The notes under the pieces are model-generated. The model saw only the letters and a list, made by a program, of their open reading frames with translations, searched no databases and was not told the DNA's origin. Below, piece by piece: positions 33,677 to 42,705 of a DNA stretch of 64,000 nt; positions within the stretch are counted from its first letter, which is position 1, and each line of letters begins with the position of its first letter. Source of the DNA: Natrinema saccharevitans. Lineage in GTDB: Archaea > Halobacteriota > Halobacteria > Halobacteriales > Natrialbaceae. The stretch lies in NCBI RefSeq assembly GCF_001953745.1, contig NZ_LWLN01000001.1:682001-746000 (forward strand), given 5' to 3'. Position numbers and translations under genes: made by a program.

Positions 33677-36600
33677 TTACTCGCCTCCCGTCGCCGTCGG
33701 CGCGTTCACTTCGATCACCATCGACGCTTCGTCGTCGCTGGTCGTGACCGTATGCGTCGACGCGCCATCGGGTAACGACGACGTGAACGGAATTTCGGCC
33801 GACTGGCCGCCCGCGAGCGTCACGGTCGACTCGGCGACCGGCTGCCCGTCGACGCTGTAGGTCACCGTGTCCGTCCCCTCGAGATCAGCCTGATTCTCGA
33901 CGGTCGCAGTCACCGTCACCTGCTGGCCGGCCTCGCCGCTCTCGGGCGCGGAGAGGTCGGTCACCGCGATCGTCGCCGGCTCACCGCTCTCCTCGACGGT
34001 TACGGTCGTCTCCGCGGTCTCGTCGTCGCTCGCCACCGCGAGCGTGTACTCGCCGGGCTCGAGTCCTTCGGTCACGGCGTCGAACGCGGCCGGCTGGCTC
34101 TCGCCGGCCTCGAGCGAGACCGATTCGGTGTCGACGACGGTCCCGTCGATCGCGAGCGTGATCTCCTGCGTGCCCGCCTCGCCGCCGACGTTCTCGATAT
34201 CGGCGTCGACTGCGATCGTCTGTCCTCGCTCGACCGGACTGGTGACCGACGCGATCGAGACGTCGAACGCGGCGGGCTCGGACGGCCGAACCTCGCCGGC
34301 GGGCGGCGTCGCGACCGTCACCGGCTCCTCGTAGCCGTGGTTCGCGAAGTCGGCCCGCCAGACGAGCCGTTCGTCGTCGCTCTCGGGGACCCACTCGACG
34401 GTGAACGCGTTCTCGCCGGGTTCGAACCCGCTCGGTGGCTCGTCGACGGTCGTCCCCTCGACGAATTCGCTGTTCGCGGCGACCGCCGCGTCGTTGGGGT
34501 TCTCGTAGCCGAACGTGACCTCGATCGCGTCGCCGTCACCGGTGGGCTCCGTCTCCTCGATCGACAGCGACGGGAGTTCGGGCCGTGCCTCGTCGTCGCA
34601 GGCCTCGAGGTCGGGGTTCGGGTGATCGATCGACGCGAACGGGACCGCCTCGGGCGAGCTAATCCCGGAGATGTAGGTCCCGAAGGTGCCGTAGTCGGGC
34701 ACCTCGACGGTCACCTCGTCGCCGTCGATCGTCACGTTCCGTTCGTCACCCACCTCGAAGACGATCGTCCCGTCGAAGGGTGCCTCGACGTCCTCGCCGA
34801 CGGTGACGTAGTCCTCGATGATGGTGTTGCCGAAGCCGCCGGTGTCGTAAAAGCCCGTACTCGCCGCGACGCTATCCCCCGCCTCGAGGTCGGCCTCGAC
34901 GACCGCCCGCGAACAGTTCGCGAACGCGACGTCGAAGTCCGGGACCGCTCCGTCGACGGTGTACTCGACCTCGGCCGTCTCGATCGGCGTGCCGTCGTCG
35001 GCCGCGACGACCGACGCCTCGAGCGTCGAATTCGCCGACAGCGGCGGCTCGAGGTCGATCTCCCGCGGGCCGATCGTCTCGTTGGCCGCGAAGCGCTCGG
35101 TCTCCGCGAGTCGAGTCCCGTTCTCGTCGGCGACTGTCAGCGCGTACTCGACCGAGGCGTTGGCCGAGGTGACCGTCAGCGTCTCACCGTCGCCGGTCTG
35201 GTCGGCCACCGAGAGGTTCGCCGTCGGCTCGCCGGGCTCGGGCTCGACGACCGCGTACTCGATCGTGTCGTTCGCCAGGATCGCGTCGCCCGCGGCCGCT
35301 CGAACGGAGACGTCGACGCTCGCGTCGTCCTCGAGGGGCGGCTCGAGGTCGATCGACGCCTCGGCGATCGTTTCGTTGCCCTCGAACCGGCCGCTGTCGA
35401 CCCGCTCCCCGTCGTATTCGGCCGTCACGACGTACGGCACCGTCGCGCTCGTCGCGTCGATCTCGAGGGTGTCTCCCTCGCCCTCCTGATCGTCGACCGA
35501 TAGCGTCGCCTCGGGACCGTCGGAGCCGTTCGCGACGGCGTACTCGATCGTGTCGTTCGCGAGCGTCGTGCCGTCCTCGCCGACGATCGACACCTCGACG
35601 CTCGCGTCGTCCTCGAGGGGCGGCTCCAACTCGAGCGCGTGGTTCGTTACATCCTCACCGGCCGCGAACGGCTCACTCTCGACGGTGTCGCCGTCGTACG
35701 ACGCGGTCAGGGTGTAGGGGACGGTCGCGTTGGCCCCGTCGACCGTCAGCGTCGTCCCGTTGCCCTCCTGATCGTCGACCGACAGCGTCGCCTCGGGCTC
35801 GGCGGGCTCGTCGACAACGGTCACGAACGCACCGTCGAGGACCGGCGCGCCGCCCGCGGTGACGTACGGCACGTCGTCCTCACCGTCGGACTCGACGTAG
35901 CCGAACGCCTCGTCGCCGTCGGTGTCGTGGTGGACGACCGCGACGAGCGGCCCGCTCTCGTTCAACGGCTCCTCGAGGTCGACGGTCACGTTCTCGTGAT
36001 CGCCGGACTCGAGGGAGCTCGAGACGCCGACGATCGCGTCGGGATCGGCGTCGACGGCGACACCCTCGTAGACGGCGACGAACCCGCCCTCCGAGAGCGA
36101 GACGTCGGCGACGGTGACCGCGTCCCCGTCGCTCTCCTGATCGGGGAAGTCGATCGATGCGGTCCCCTCGATCCGGTCGGCCGTCTCGATGCGCTGCTCG
36201 ACCTCGATCTCGACGTGCTGGCTGATCACCGCGATCTCGTCGGTCCCTTCGGCGACGGCGTAGGCGGTCGCGTCGGCCGCGCTCTCCTGCGTTATCGTCT
36301 GGAGCTGCGTGATACTGATCCGCTGGGACTGGACGGCTCGCGCCGTCTCGGTCACGGCACTGCCGGCTGCGATCTGGACCTGCGTGATCGACGCGTCCTG
36401 CGCCTGCACGAGCGCCCCGCTGGCCCCGCCGTACGCGAGCCGCTGGACCTGCGTCACGTCGACGAGTTGCGTCTGGGTCACCGCTCCCTGACCGGCACCG
36501 AACGCGGCCGCTTGGACCTGTTCGACCCTCACCGCCTGCCGCTGTACGGCCGCCGTGACCGCGCCCTCCGCGGCCCCGACAGCCGCGGCCTGAATCTGTG

Positions 36601-37837
36601 TGACCGACACCGACTGTCGCTGGACCAGGACCCCGCCGGCGCTGCCGTCGGCGGCCGCCTGGATCGCCTCGACGCTCGCGTCCTGACCTTGGGAGATCGC
36701 ACCCTTGGCCGCGCCGAAGGAGGCCTCCTGTACCTGCGTGATCGAGACTCGCTGGACCTGCTCGAGCCGGATCGTCTGGACCTGTTTCAGCGAGCCGCGG
36801 CTCGCGCCCCGGGCCGCGGCCTGCGTCCCCTCGACCGACACGCGCTGTTTCTGGACGAGCGCGCCCTTCGCCGCGCCCGCCGCGGCCTTCTGAATCTGCT
36901 TGATCGTCGCCCGCTGGCGCTGCTCGGCGTCGACTCGCTGGCGCTGCTCGAGGGCGGCGGTCGCGCTCCCCTCGAGCGCGCCGGCGGCAGCGCCGGCCGC
37001 CGCGTGCTGGACGTGATCGAGGGTCACCTGCTGGCGCTGCTCGACGCTGATCGACTGATACTGCGTCAGGGCACCGTAGGCGGCCCCCTGTGCTGCCTCC
37101 TGGATCTTCGGTACCGCGCCGACGTCTTTCGCGCCCGCCTCGCTGGCGGCCCCGGCCGCCGCGCCGCTGGTGGCCACCTGCAACTGCTCGACGCTGACAC
37201 GTTGTCGCTGGGCGACCGCGCCGTGTGCGGCCCCCCAACTCGCGCTCTGGAGTTGGGTCGCGTTGGCCGACTGCGACTGCGAGAGCGCTCCGCCGGTCGC
37301 GCCGCCGACGGCGTACTGCACCTGCGTGACGTTGACCGACTGTTGCTGTATCAACGTTCCGTGAACGGCCCCCGTTGTCGCCGCCTGTACCTGGTCAGCC
37401 TCGACGTTCTGGGACTGCAACACCGACCCCTGTGCGCCCTCGAGCGCCGCCGCCCGCTGTTCCTGGGTCACCTCGACTCCCTGGGACTGGACGAGCGCGA
37501 CTCCCTCGCTGACGCCCTCTTCGACGGCGTCCTCGCGCTCGCTCTGGGCCGCCTCCGCGGTCGTCCCGCCGACGTCCGCGTCGGTTCCCGTCTCGTCCGT
37601 CGCACCGGGCGGCGGCAGCCGTATCGGATCGAACCCGTCTCCGCTCGCCGCGTCGCCGTCGCTCTCGTTTTGAAACTGTGTCTGCGCTTCGGGACCGGGA
37701 GGCGATGCAGCGTCCGTCTCCGTTCCCGCGTCGTCCCCGGCGATTCCCTCGAGCCCCCCGAGCAGCGGCACGGCGACGACGCTGGCGACCATCGCGACGG
37801 CGATCACCGCGACCGCAGCGATCCGGCGACGGCTCAT
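33677..37837 (-). CDS. Secreted multidomain protein with a Gln-rich 23-residue repeat, DUF7282-like and CARDB domains
   Basis: A 1386-residue exported protein. Residues 1-30 are a Sec-type signal (MSRRRIAAVAVIAVAMVASV). Residues about 30-105 are acidic linker. Residues about 110-550 consist of about 16 units near 23 residues with a Gly/Ala half (GAAxGAL) and a Gln/Val half (QxQxVSVxQxQ); some units carry an extra eight residues. Next come a DUF7282-like domain (from TASIDFPDQESDGDAVTVAD), three related domains of about 85 residues (each starting ATLSVDDQEG or NLSVADQTG), a domain with two Cys, and two CARDB-like Ig domains at the C-terminus. No PGF-CTERM, LPXTG-like or membrane anchor is seen at the end. 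It is probably a cell-surface or extracellular matrix protein. The ATG at 37837 is chosen because it places the signal peptide at the start. Confidence 0.8.
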   Translation of the reverse strand: MSRRRIAAVAVIAVAMVASVVAVPLLGGLEGIAGDDAGTETDAASPPGPEAQTQFQNESDGDAASGDGFDPIRLPPPGATDETGTDADVGGTTAEAAQSEREDAVEEGVSEGVALVQSQGVEVTQEQRAAALEGAQGSVLQSQNVEADQVQAATTGAVHGTLIQQQSVNVTQVQYAVGGATGGALSQSQSANATQLQSASWGAAHGAVAQRQRVSVEQLQVATSGAAAGAASEAGAKDVGAVPKIQEAAQGAAYGALTQYQSISVEQRQQVTLDHVQHAAAGAAAGALEGSATAALEQRQRVDAEQRQRATIKQIQKAAAGAAKGALVQKQRVSVEGTQAAARGASRGSLKQVQTIRLEQVQRVSITQVQEASFGAAKGAISQGQDASVEAIQAAADGSAGGVLVQRQSVSVTQIQAAAVGAAEGAVTAAVQRQAVRVEQVQAAAFGAGQGAVTQTQLVDVTQVQRLAYGGASGALVQAQDASITQVQIAAGSAVTETARAVQSQRISITQLQTITQESAADATAYAVAEGTDEIAVISQHVEIEVEQRIETADRIEGTASIDFPDQESDGDAVTVADVSLSEGGFVAVYEGVAVDADPDAIVGVSSSLESGDHENVTVDLEEPLNESGPLVAVVHHDTDGDEAFGYVESDGEDDVPYVTAGGAPVLDGAFVTVVDEPAEPEATLSVDDQEGNGTTLTVDGANATVPYTLTASYDGDTVESEPFAAGEDVTNHALELEPPLEDDASVEVSIVGEDGTTLANDTIEYAVANGSDGPEATLSVDDQEGEGDTLEIDATSATVPYVVTAEYDGERVDSGRFEGNETIAEASIDLEPPLEDDASVDVSVRAAAGDAILANDTIEYAVVEPEPGEPTANLSVADQTGDGETLTVTSANASVEYALTVADENGTRLAETERFAANETIGPREIDLEPPLSANSTLEASVVAADDGTPIETAEVEYTVDGAVPDFDVAFANCSRAVVEADLEAGDSVAASTGFYDTGGFGNTIIEDYVTVGEDVEAPFDGTIVFEVGDERNVTIDGDEVTVEVPDYGTFGTYISGISSPEAVPFASIDHPNPDLEACDDEARPELPSLSIEETEPTGDGDAIEVTFGYENPNDAAVAANSEFVEGTTVDEPPSGFEPGENAFTVEWVPESDDERLVWRADFANHGYEEPVTVATPPAGEVRPSEPAAFDVSIASVTSPVERGQTIAVDADIENVGGEAGTQEITLAIDGTVVDTESVSLEAGESQPAAFDAVTEGLEPGEYTLAVASDDETAETTVTVEESGEPATIAVTDLSAPESGEAGQQVTVTATVENQADLEGTDTVTYSVDGQPVAESTVTLAGGQSAEIPFTSSLPDGASTHTVTTSDDEASMVIEVNAPTATGGE
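36250..37510 (-). repeat. Protein-level tandem repeat region within the secreted protein
   Basis: About 16 degenerate units encode a 23-residue motif whose two halves are GAAxGAL and QxQxVSVxQxQ. The DNA of the units is diverged, so this is an old protein repeat rather than a recent DNA duplication. Confidence 0.75.
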
Positions 37838-38250
37838 CGGCTGCCCCCACCGACCGCCGATTCCACGGTCGCCGCCGGCGCAGCCACCCCGACGACGCGT
37901 TCGATTGCCCACCACCCGTTACGGCCCCGCCCGGTGTTCGCAGTACGGACTCCCATCCCTCGCCACGGGACCGAATCGAGCCATAAGCCCGGCCGGTCGT
38001 TCCGGTTAGCGCGGCGAGACAATCAGATATTACCGCGCCCCGGTCCGCGAGAACCCGCTGCAACTGGCCGGCACCGCCGCTCTCGAGCGCCTCGAGCCGC
38101 GACCGGGACCGTCACGCGAACCGGAACGAAGCGCCCTGTTTCGGACGGATCGTCTCGGTATCGAGCCGCCGCTCGACCCGTTCTGTCATCCGATCGACCG
38201 GATGTTTCGGAAACCGAAGTATTGATCCGGGTTTACGAGAGAGCGGGGGT
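37838..38250. other. Intergenic region between divergent genes, no gene seen
   Basis: These 413 nt separate the secreted protein gene and bioY, which are divergently transcribed, so both promoters must lie here. I find no strong TATA box; GTATTGATC near 38219 is a weak candidate for bioY. No BirA-type operator palindrome could be recognised by eye. Confidence 0.35.
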
Positions 38251-38835
38251 ATGGCAACGGAACGGAATTCGGTCGAGTTAGTCGACGACGACGCCGTCCG
38301 CTCGTTCGCGCGGGCGGCCATCCTCGCGGCACTGATGGGGGCCGCGGCCGTGGTGGGATCGATCCCGATCCCGTTCTCGCCGATCCCGATATCGCTCGGG
38401 GTCCTCGTCGTCTACCTGATGGGGCTGTACCTCGGTCCGTACTGGGGAACGGTGTCGATCGGGCTCTATCTGACCGCCGGCGCGATCGGAATCCCGGTGT
38501 TCGCCAACGGAACGGCCGGCGTGGGCGTCTTGCTTGGTCAAACCGGCGGCTATCTCGTCGCCTACCCGCTCGCCGTACTACTGATCGGGGCCGTGGTTCA
38601 CGGCACCGACGGCCTCGCGGATCCCGCGGACGCCTCGGCGCCGGTCCTCGTCGCAGCGTTGCTCGCGGCGCTGATCGTCATCTACGGGCTCGGGACGGCG
38701 TGGTTCGCGTACGCCCTGGAACTCGGGGCGATCGAGGCGCTCCAGCTCGCCGTCGTCCCGTTCGTCCCGGGTGACCTGCTGAAGATCGTCGCCGCGATCG
38801 TGATCGTCAAGGCCGGCCACATCGATCCGACGTGA
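38251..38835 (+). CDS. bioY: Biotin transporter substrate-binding subunit BioY
   Basis: A 194-residue membrane protein of six helices, the S component of the biotin ECF transporter. The characteristic pieces are IPIPFSPIPISLGVLVVYLMGLYLGPYWG, a glycine-rich GAIGIPVFANGTAGVGVLLGQTGGYLVAYP and FVPGDLLKIVAAIVIVK. It binds biotin in the membrane and works with the ATPase and T component encoded next on the same strand (19 and then 49 nt gaps), so the three genes form an operon. Confidence 0.92.
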   Translation: MATERNSVELVDDDAVRSFARAAILAALMGAAAVVGSIPIPFSPIPISLGVLVVYLMGLYLGPYWGTVSIGLYLTAGAIGIPVFANGTAGVGVLLGQTGGYLVAYPLAVLLIGAVVHGTDGLADPADASAPVLVAALLAALIVIYGLGTAWFAYALELGAIEALQLAVVPFVPGDLLKIVAAIVIVKAGHIDPT

Positions 38836-38854
38836 TCGCTCGGGGCACGATCCA

Positions 38855-39559
38855 ATGATCGAGTTTCGGTCGGTTTCCTACGCGTTCGACGACGTTTCGG
38901 TCCTCGAGGACGTCTCGCTGACGATCGAGGACGGCGAGTTCTGCCTGCTGGCGGGAGCAAACGGCAGCGGGAAGACGACGCTGCTCAGACACTGCAACGG
39001 CCTTCTGACGCCCGACAGCGGAACGGTGCTGGTCGACGGCACGCCCGTTTCCGACGACCTGATCGCCGCCCGCTCGCGCGTCGGGATGGTCTTCCAGCAC
39101 CCGCGCGACCAGTTCGTCGCCGCGACCGTCGGCGCGGACGTCGCCTTCGGGCCCGAAAACCTCGGCCTCGAGCGGGCCGAGATCGACCGCCGCGTCGACG
39201 CCGCCCTCGAGGCGGTCAACATGGCCGGCCGGGAAGACGACCGGATCGAGGCCCTCTCGGGCGGCGAGCAGTCCCGCGTCGCCATCGCGGGCGCGCTCGC
39301 GATGGATCCGACCCACCTCGTCCTCGACGAACCCTTCACCGGCCTCGACGAGCCCGCGCGCCGCTCGGTCCTCGGGCGACTCGCGGCGCTGTCGGCCGAC
39401 GGCACCGGGGTCTTGCTCGCCACCCACGACCTGCGGGACGTGCTGGGACTGGCCGACCGGGCGATCGCAATGCGGGACGGGCGGGTGGCCGTCGACGGCT
39501 CGCCCGACGACGCGCTCGGAGACCTCGCGGGCCTCGAGGTCCGCGTTCCCGACCGGTGA
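38855..39559 (+). CDS. bioM: Biotin ECF transporter ATPase (BioM/EcfA type)
   Basis: A 234-residue ABC ATPase with Walker A GANGSGKTT, Q-loop VFQHPRDQF, signature LSGGEQSRVAIAGALA, Walker B HLVLDEPFTGLD and the H-loop ATHDL. ECF transporters normally have two ATPases or a homodimer; only one is encoded here. It energises BioY/EcfT. Confidence 0.92.
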   Translation: MIEFRSVSYAFDDVSVLEDVSLTIEDGEFCLLAGANGSGKTTLLRHCNGLLTPDSGTVLVDGTPVSDDLIAARSRVGMVFQHPRDQFVAATVGADVAFGPENLGLERAEIDRRVDAALEAVNMAGREDDRIEALSGGEQSRVAIAGALAMDPTHLVLDEPFTGLDEPARRSVLGRLAALSADGTGVLLATHDLRDVLGLADRAIAMRDGRVAVDGSPDDALGDLAGLEVRVPDR

Positions 39560-39608
39560 TCGCGATGACCGGACTGCTACTCCACTCGCGCGACTCCGGA
39601 GGCGACCG

Positions 39609-40313
39609 ATGCTGACCTACGACCCGGACGAGACGCTGGCCCACCGACTGGACCCCCGGAGCAAGCTGGCGGTCCAGCTCGGGTTCGCGGCGACCGCACT
39701 GGCCCATCCGACGCCTCGAGCGTTGCTGGCGCTGTCGGTGGTGACCGTCGTCGTCCTGGCGGCGGCGCGCGTCTCGATCCGTCGGACCGTCGCCGCCTAC
39801 CGGTACGCGCTCGTCGTCCTCGCGATCGCGCCGGTGCTGGCCGGCGTCACGATCGGCACCCCGTGGTTCGACCGCGCGGACGCCCTCACGTCGGGGCTGG
39901 CGAGTTATCGGGTCCTCCTCATCCTGCTGGTCAGCGCGGCGTACGTCCGGTCGACGCCGGTCCGGGACTCTCGGGCGGCGATCCAGCGGACGATCCCCGG
40001 CAAACCCGGCCAACTGCTCGGGATCGGGATCGCGCTCGTCTTCCGGTTCCTCCCCGTCCTGCAGGGCGATCTCCGGACGATTCGCGAGGCGATGGCCGCC
40101 CGGTTGGGGACCGAACGCGGCACGGTCGACCGGATCAGCACGGTTGGCATGCTCGGGCTCACGCGGGCGTTCGACCGGGCCGACCGTCTCTCGCTCGCGC
40201 TCCGCGCACGGTGTTTCGCGTGGAACCCCACGCTGCCGCCGCTTACGTTCTCCCGCCTCGATTACCCCGTCCTCGCCTTCGCCCTGTGTCTCGTGCTGTC
40301 CGCCTTCTACTGA
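39609..40313 (+). CDS. bioN: Biotin ECF transporter T component (BioN/EcfT type)
   Basis: A 234-residue membrane protein. N-terminus LTYDPDETLAHRLDPRSKLAVQLGF is the usual start of EcfT proteins, four to five membrane helices follow, and the coupling helices near the C-terminus carry an Ala-Arg-Gly-like motif (AMAARLGTERG and ALRARCFAWN). It couples ATPase and BioY. It is the last gene of the bioYMN cluster. Confidence 0.88.
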   Translation: MLTYDPDETLAHRLDPRSKLAVQLGFAATALAHPTPRALLALSVVTVVVLAAARVSIRRTVAAYRYALVVLAIAPVLAGVTIGTPWFDRADALTSGLASYRVLLILLVSAAYVRSTPVRDSRAAIQRTIPGKPGQLLGIGIALVFRFLPVLQGDLRTIREAMAARLGTERGTVDRISTVGMLGLTRAFDRADRLSLALRARCFAWNPTLPPLTFSRLDYPVLAFALCLVLSAFY

Positions 40314-40740
40314 TCCCCGCCGTTCGAACCCGGTCGAGACGCGCGATTTCCTCCCTCGAGCGGTCGAAGCACCGTCCTCGAGCCGTCCCCGGCGACGGGC
40401 TCGAGCCGTCTCGACCCCAGCACAGCCGATTTGGTATCGTCGTAATTCATTTATCAACCGGCAACGACCGGCCCGCGGTGGCGCCGCTCCGGCGGCCATC
40501 GGGTACCGGCTCCGTCAGCTAACCGGTCTGCTGAGCCGCTGTGCCCTCCGTGTCAGTCTGCACCGATCGGATCGTCGACTACGTCCACGGGAAAGAGCGC
40601 AAGGGGAACCTCGAGGTCCTTTCAGTTGCGGAGTTCGAGTCGCGACTGGTCGCCGGGGAATCGCCCGTCACATATCGATAGTCGGATCGTCGGTCAGCGG
40701 GTCGCTTCGCTCCTGACTTGCGTTGTTCGTCGCAGAAAGA
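40314..40740. other. Intergenic region with one doubtful small ORF
   Basis: The 427 nt between bioN and the tRNA region hold one ORF of 46 codons, GTG 40541 to TAG 40681, reading ...RKGNLEVLSVAEFESRL.... It has coding-like composition but no recognisable family and may be the remnant tail of a lost gene. Otherwise nothing is seen. Confidence 0.4.
40541..40681 (+). CDS. Small ORF, possible gene remnant
   Basis: A 46-codon frame from GTG 40541 (or GTG 40550) to the TAG at 40679. It reads like the C-terminal end of a soluble protein (GNLEVLSVAEFESRLVAGES). It lies beside a duplicated tRNA fragment, a typical place for remnants of integrated elements. Confidence 0.3.
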   Translation: MPSVSVCTDRIVDYVHGKERKGNLEVLSVAEFESRLVAGESPVTYR

Positions 40741-40761
40741 GCCGGTGGAGGGATTTGAACC
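40741..40761 (-). repeat. Duplicate of the tRNA-Thr 3' end (possible att site)
   Basis: These 21 bp are identical to 40842-40862, the 3' end of tRNA-Thr (T arm and acceptor strand). The copy lies 101 bp from the original. Just beyond, TTCAAATCCC (40788-40797) is the inverted counterpart of GGGATTTGAA and GCAGC-GAA-GCTGC forms a small hairpin between. Such duplicated tRNA tails are footprints of tRNA-targeted integration. Confidence 0.6.
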
Positions 40762-40840
40762 ACGGTCGCAGCGAAGCTGCTCCCTGATTCAAATCCCTTC
40801 AGAACGTACTCCCGGCTCACGGATTTGTTCGCCGGAAGAA

Positions 40841-40914
40841 AGCCGGTGGAGGGATTTGAACCCTCGACCTAATCCTTACGAAGGATTCGCTCTGCCAGTC
40901 TGAGCTACACCGGC
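40841..40914 (-). tRNA. tRNA-Thr (anticodon CGU)
   Basis: Read on the minus strand the 74-nt gene starts GCCGGTGTAGCTCAG and ends CACCGGCT. The acceptor stem GCCGGTG/CACCGGC pairs fully, the anticodon stem-loop AATCC-TTCGTAA-GGATT shows anticodon CGT (codon ACG), and the T arm contains GGTTCAAATCC. No intron; CCA is not encoded. The 3' end is duplicated 101 bp away. Confidence 0.95.
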
Positions 40915-41018
40915 GCGAACGCATTCATTGGTAGGACCGATACCGGCCATAAGGGTTGCGAATCGAGCCGGTCGTGGGAGGGAGTTACGCGCCCGAGCGG
41001 TCCCGACGAGTCGGCACG

Positions 41019-42056
41019 TCACCGCTCGAGGCGGACGTCCAGACAGACGTTCAGTTCGTGGGGGGCATACGAGCGGACGGTGTGGCGGGTCTCGACGGTG
41101 ACGTCGTACTCGGGTTCGGCGGCCGCGCGGATTGCCCGCTCACCGGGCCCGAACGGGTCGTCCTCGTGCTGGATGTCGTAGTAGTGGAGGGTGCAGTCGT
41201 CGCCGGCGACGATGACCGCCGACTCGAGGAACTCGTCGGCGCTGTGAGGGAGGTTCATCACGAGGCGGTCGGCCCAGTCCGCGTACTCCGTCGCGACCTC
41301 GCGGACGTCGTCGTTGATGGTGGTCACCCGGTCCGCGACGCCGTTCCGGCGGGCGTTCTCGCGGAGGTATTCGACGGCGTCGGGGTTGAGATCGACCCCG
41401 ACGCAGGTCGCGCCGCGTTTCGCGAACGGGATCACGAAGGGGCCGACGCCGGCGAACATGTCGAAGGCGCGCTCGCTTGCGGCTTGCGGGCCCTGCCCGC
41501 TCGCACGTTCCGAGGCCCGGTGCGCCTCGCTGACCTGCTCGGCCACGCGATGCCGTTCCGTCGCGAGCCGCGGCGAGAAGTAGACCTCGGCGAGGTCTAA
41601 CAGGAACTCACAGCCGTACTCGCGGTGGACGACCTCGGTGTTTTCGCCCGCGAGCAGCTCCCAGTCACGGACCCGCGTCTCGCCTTTGACTTTCGAGGCC
41701 TTGTTCAGCACCGTCTCGACGGGGAGGTCCGACTCGAGGATCGCGTCCGCGATCGCCCGCGCGTGCTCGGGGTCGTCCTCGTCGATGAGTGCGGCCTCTC
41801 CGAGACGTTCGTAGGTGGGGTCGAACTCGAGCAGGTCCGCGGGCGTCGTTTGCTGCTCGCGTTCGCTGACCGTCCGCGAGACGATCTCGCCGTCCGCGAG
41901 CAGGGCAGCGGCGGCGTCGGGGTCGGCGACGGGGATGTAGAGCCACCCGTCCTCGACGGCGATCTCGTAGTCGTCGTCGATCAGGTCCGCGTCGGCAAGC
42001 GCCGATCGCGTCGCTTCCCCCTCCTCGCGAGCGACGCGGACGCACGGAACTTCCAT
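41019..42056 (-). CDS. trm5: tRNA (guanine(37)-N1)-methyltransferase Trm5
   Basis: A 345-residue class I methyltransferase that forms m1G37 next to the anticodon and prevents frameshifting. Motifs: YGCEFLLDLAEVYFSPRLATERHRVA, SAM-binding FDMFAGVGPFVIPFAKRG, CVGVDLNPDAVEYLRENARRNG and the catalytic region RLVMNLPHSADEFLE. Between ERHRVAEQV and FDMFAG there is an insertion of about 18 residues (SEAHRASERASGQGPQAASE) encoded by hairpin-forming DNA. The ATG at 42056 gives MEVPCVRV. A TTTATAT element lies about 57 nt upstream. Confidence 0.92.
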   Translation of the reverse strand: MEVPCVRVAREEGEATRSALADADLIDDDYEIAVEDGWLYIPVADPDAAAALLADGEIVSRTVSEREQQTTPADLLEFDPTYERLGEAALIDEDDPEHARAIADAILESDLPVETVLNKASKVKGETRVRDWELLAGENTEVVHREYGCEFLLDLAEVYFSPRLATERHRVAEQVSEAHRASERASGQGPQAASERAFDMFAGVGPFVIPFAKRGATCVGVDLNPDAVEYLRENARRNGVADRVTTINDDVREVATEYADWADRLVMNLPHSADEFLESAVIVAGDDCTLHYYDIQHEDDPFGPGERAIRAAAEPEYDVTVETRHTVRSYAPHELNVCLDVRLER

Positions 42057-42267
42057 ATTCGCACTGGCCGGTGGGCCGCCGTAACGCTGACGTTTTGGCG
42101 GCTCGAGATCGATATAAATCAATAATCGCGATAGGAATTGAGAGGGAATTCTGTGAGTAGAGAGACCGGTATAGCAGTTACTCCGACACCGGTCGTGATG
42201 TCGCGGTCGTCCCATCGGTGACGACCGCACGGCTGCGAGCGGCGTCACGTCGTCCTGTCCGGCAGTA

Positions 42268-42705
42268 TCAGCGTTGCGAGGCGACCTCGTCGAACAATCT
42301 GCTGACCCGGTCGTCGATCTCGTCTCGGATCTGGTCGATCTCGGTCGCCGATTTCCCATCCGGATCGTCGAGGCCCCAGTCGCGGTTTTCACCCGCCCAT
42401 CCGGCCGGACACACGTCCTCGGCAGAACACCCCATCGTGACGACGTACTCGCTTTCTTGGATCTCCTCGAACGTAATCTCTCGAGGCGTCCGGTCCGAAA
42501 TATCGATTCCGACTGCGGACATCGCTCGAACGACCCCGTCGTGAACGTGGTCGGCGGGGTGGGTTCCGCCAGTCACGAGGTCGACATCGTCCGATAATCC
42601 CCGATCCGTGACCTCCCGCTGGGCGAACGCGTAGGCCATCTGTGACCGGCCGGCGTTCTGGACACAGACGAAGGCGATACGGATCGGTTCCGACGGATCG
42701 GTCAT
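42268..42705 (-). CDS. arsC: Arsenate reductase (low-molecular-weight phosphatase type)
   Basis: A 145-residue protein with the CX5R(S) loop CVQNAGRSQMA at residue 14 and further Cys in TMGCSAEDVCPAG, the pattern of the thioredoxin-coupled ArsC that cycles three cysteines. It reduces arsenate to arsenite for export by the ACR3 pump encoded two genes upstream. Its start overlaps the stop of the 76-residue ORF as ATGA. It is the last gene of an arsR-acr3-orf-arsC operon. Confidence 0.93.
   Translation of the reverse strand: MTDPSEPIRIAFVCVQNAGRSQMAYAFAQREVTDRGLSDDVDLVTGGTHPADHVHDGVVRAMSAVGIDISDRTPREITFEEIQESEYVVTMGCSAEDVCPAGWAGENRDWGLDDPDGKSATEIDQIRDEIDDRVSRLFDEVASQR

Noticed and set aside
35639-38281. 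880-codon open frame on the plus strand opposite the secreted repeat protein
   Set aside because: It is the antisense shadow of a GC-rich gene; composition is Arg/Leu/Asp repeats that mirror the repeat DNA and no signal peptide or domain is seen.
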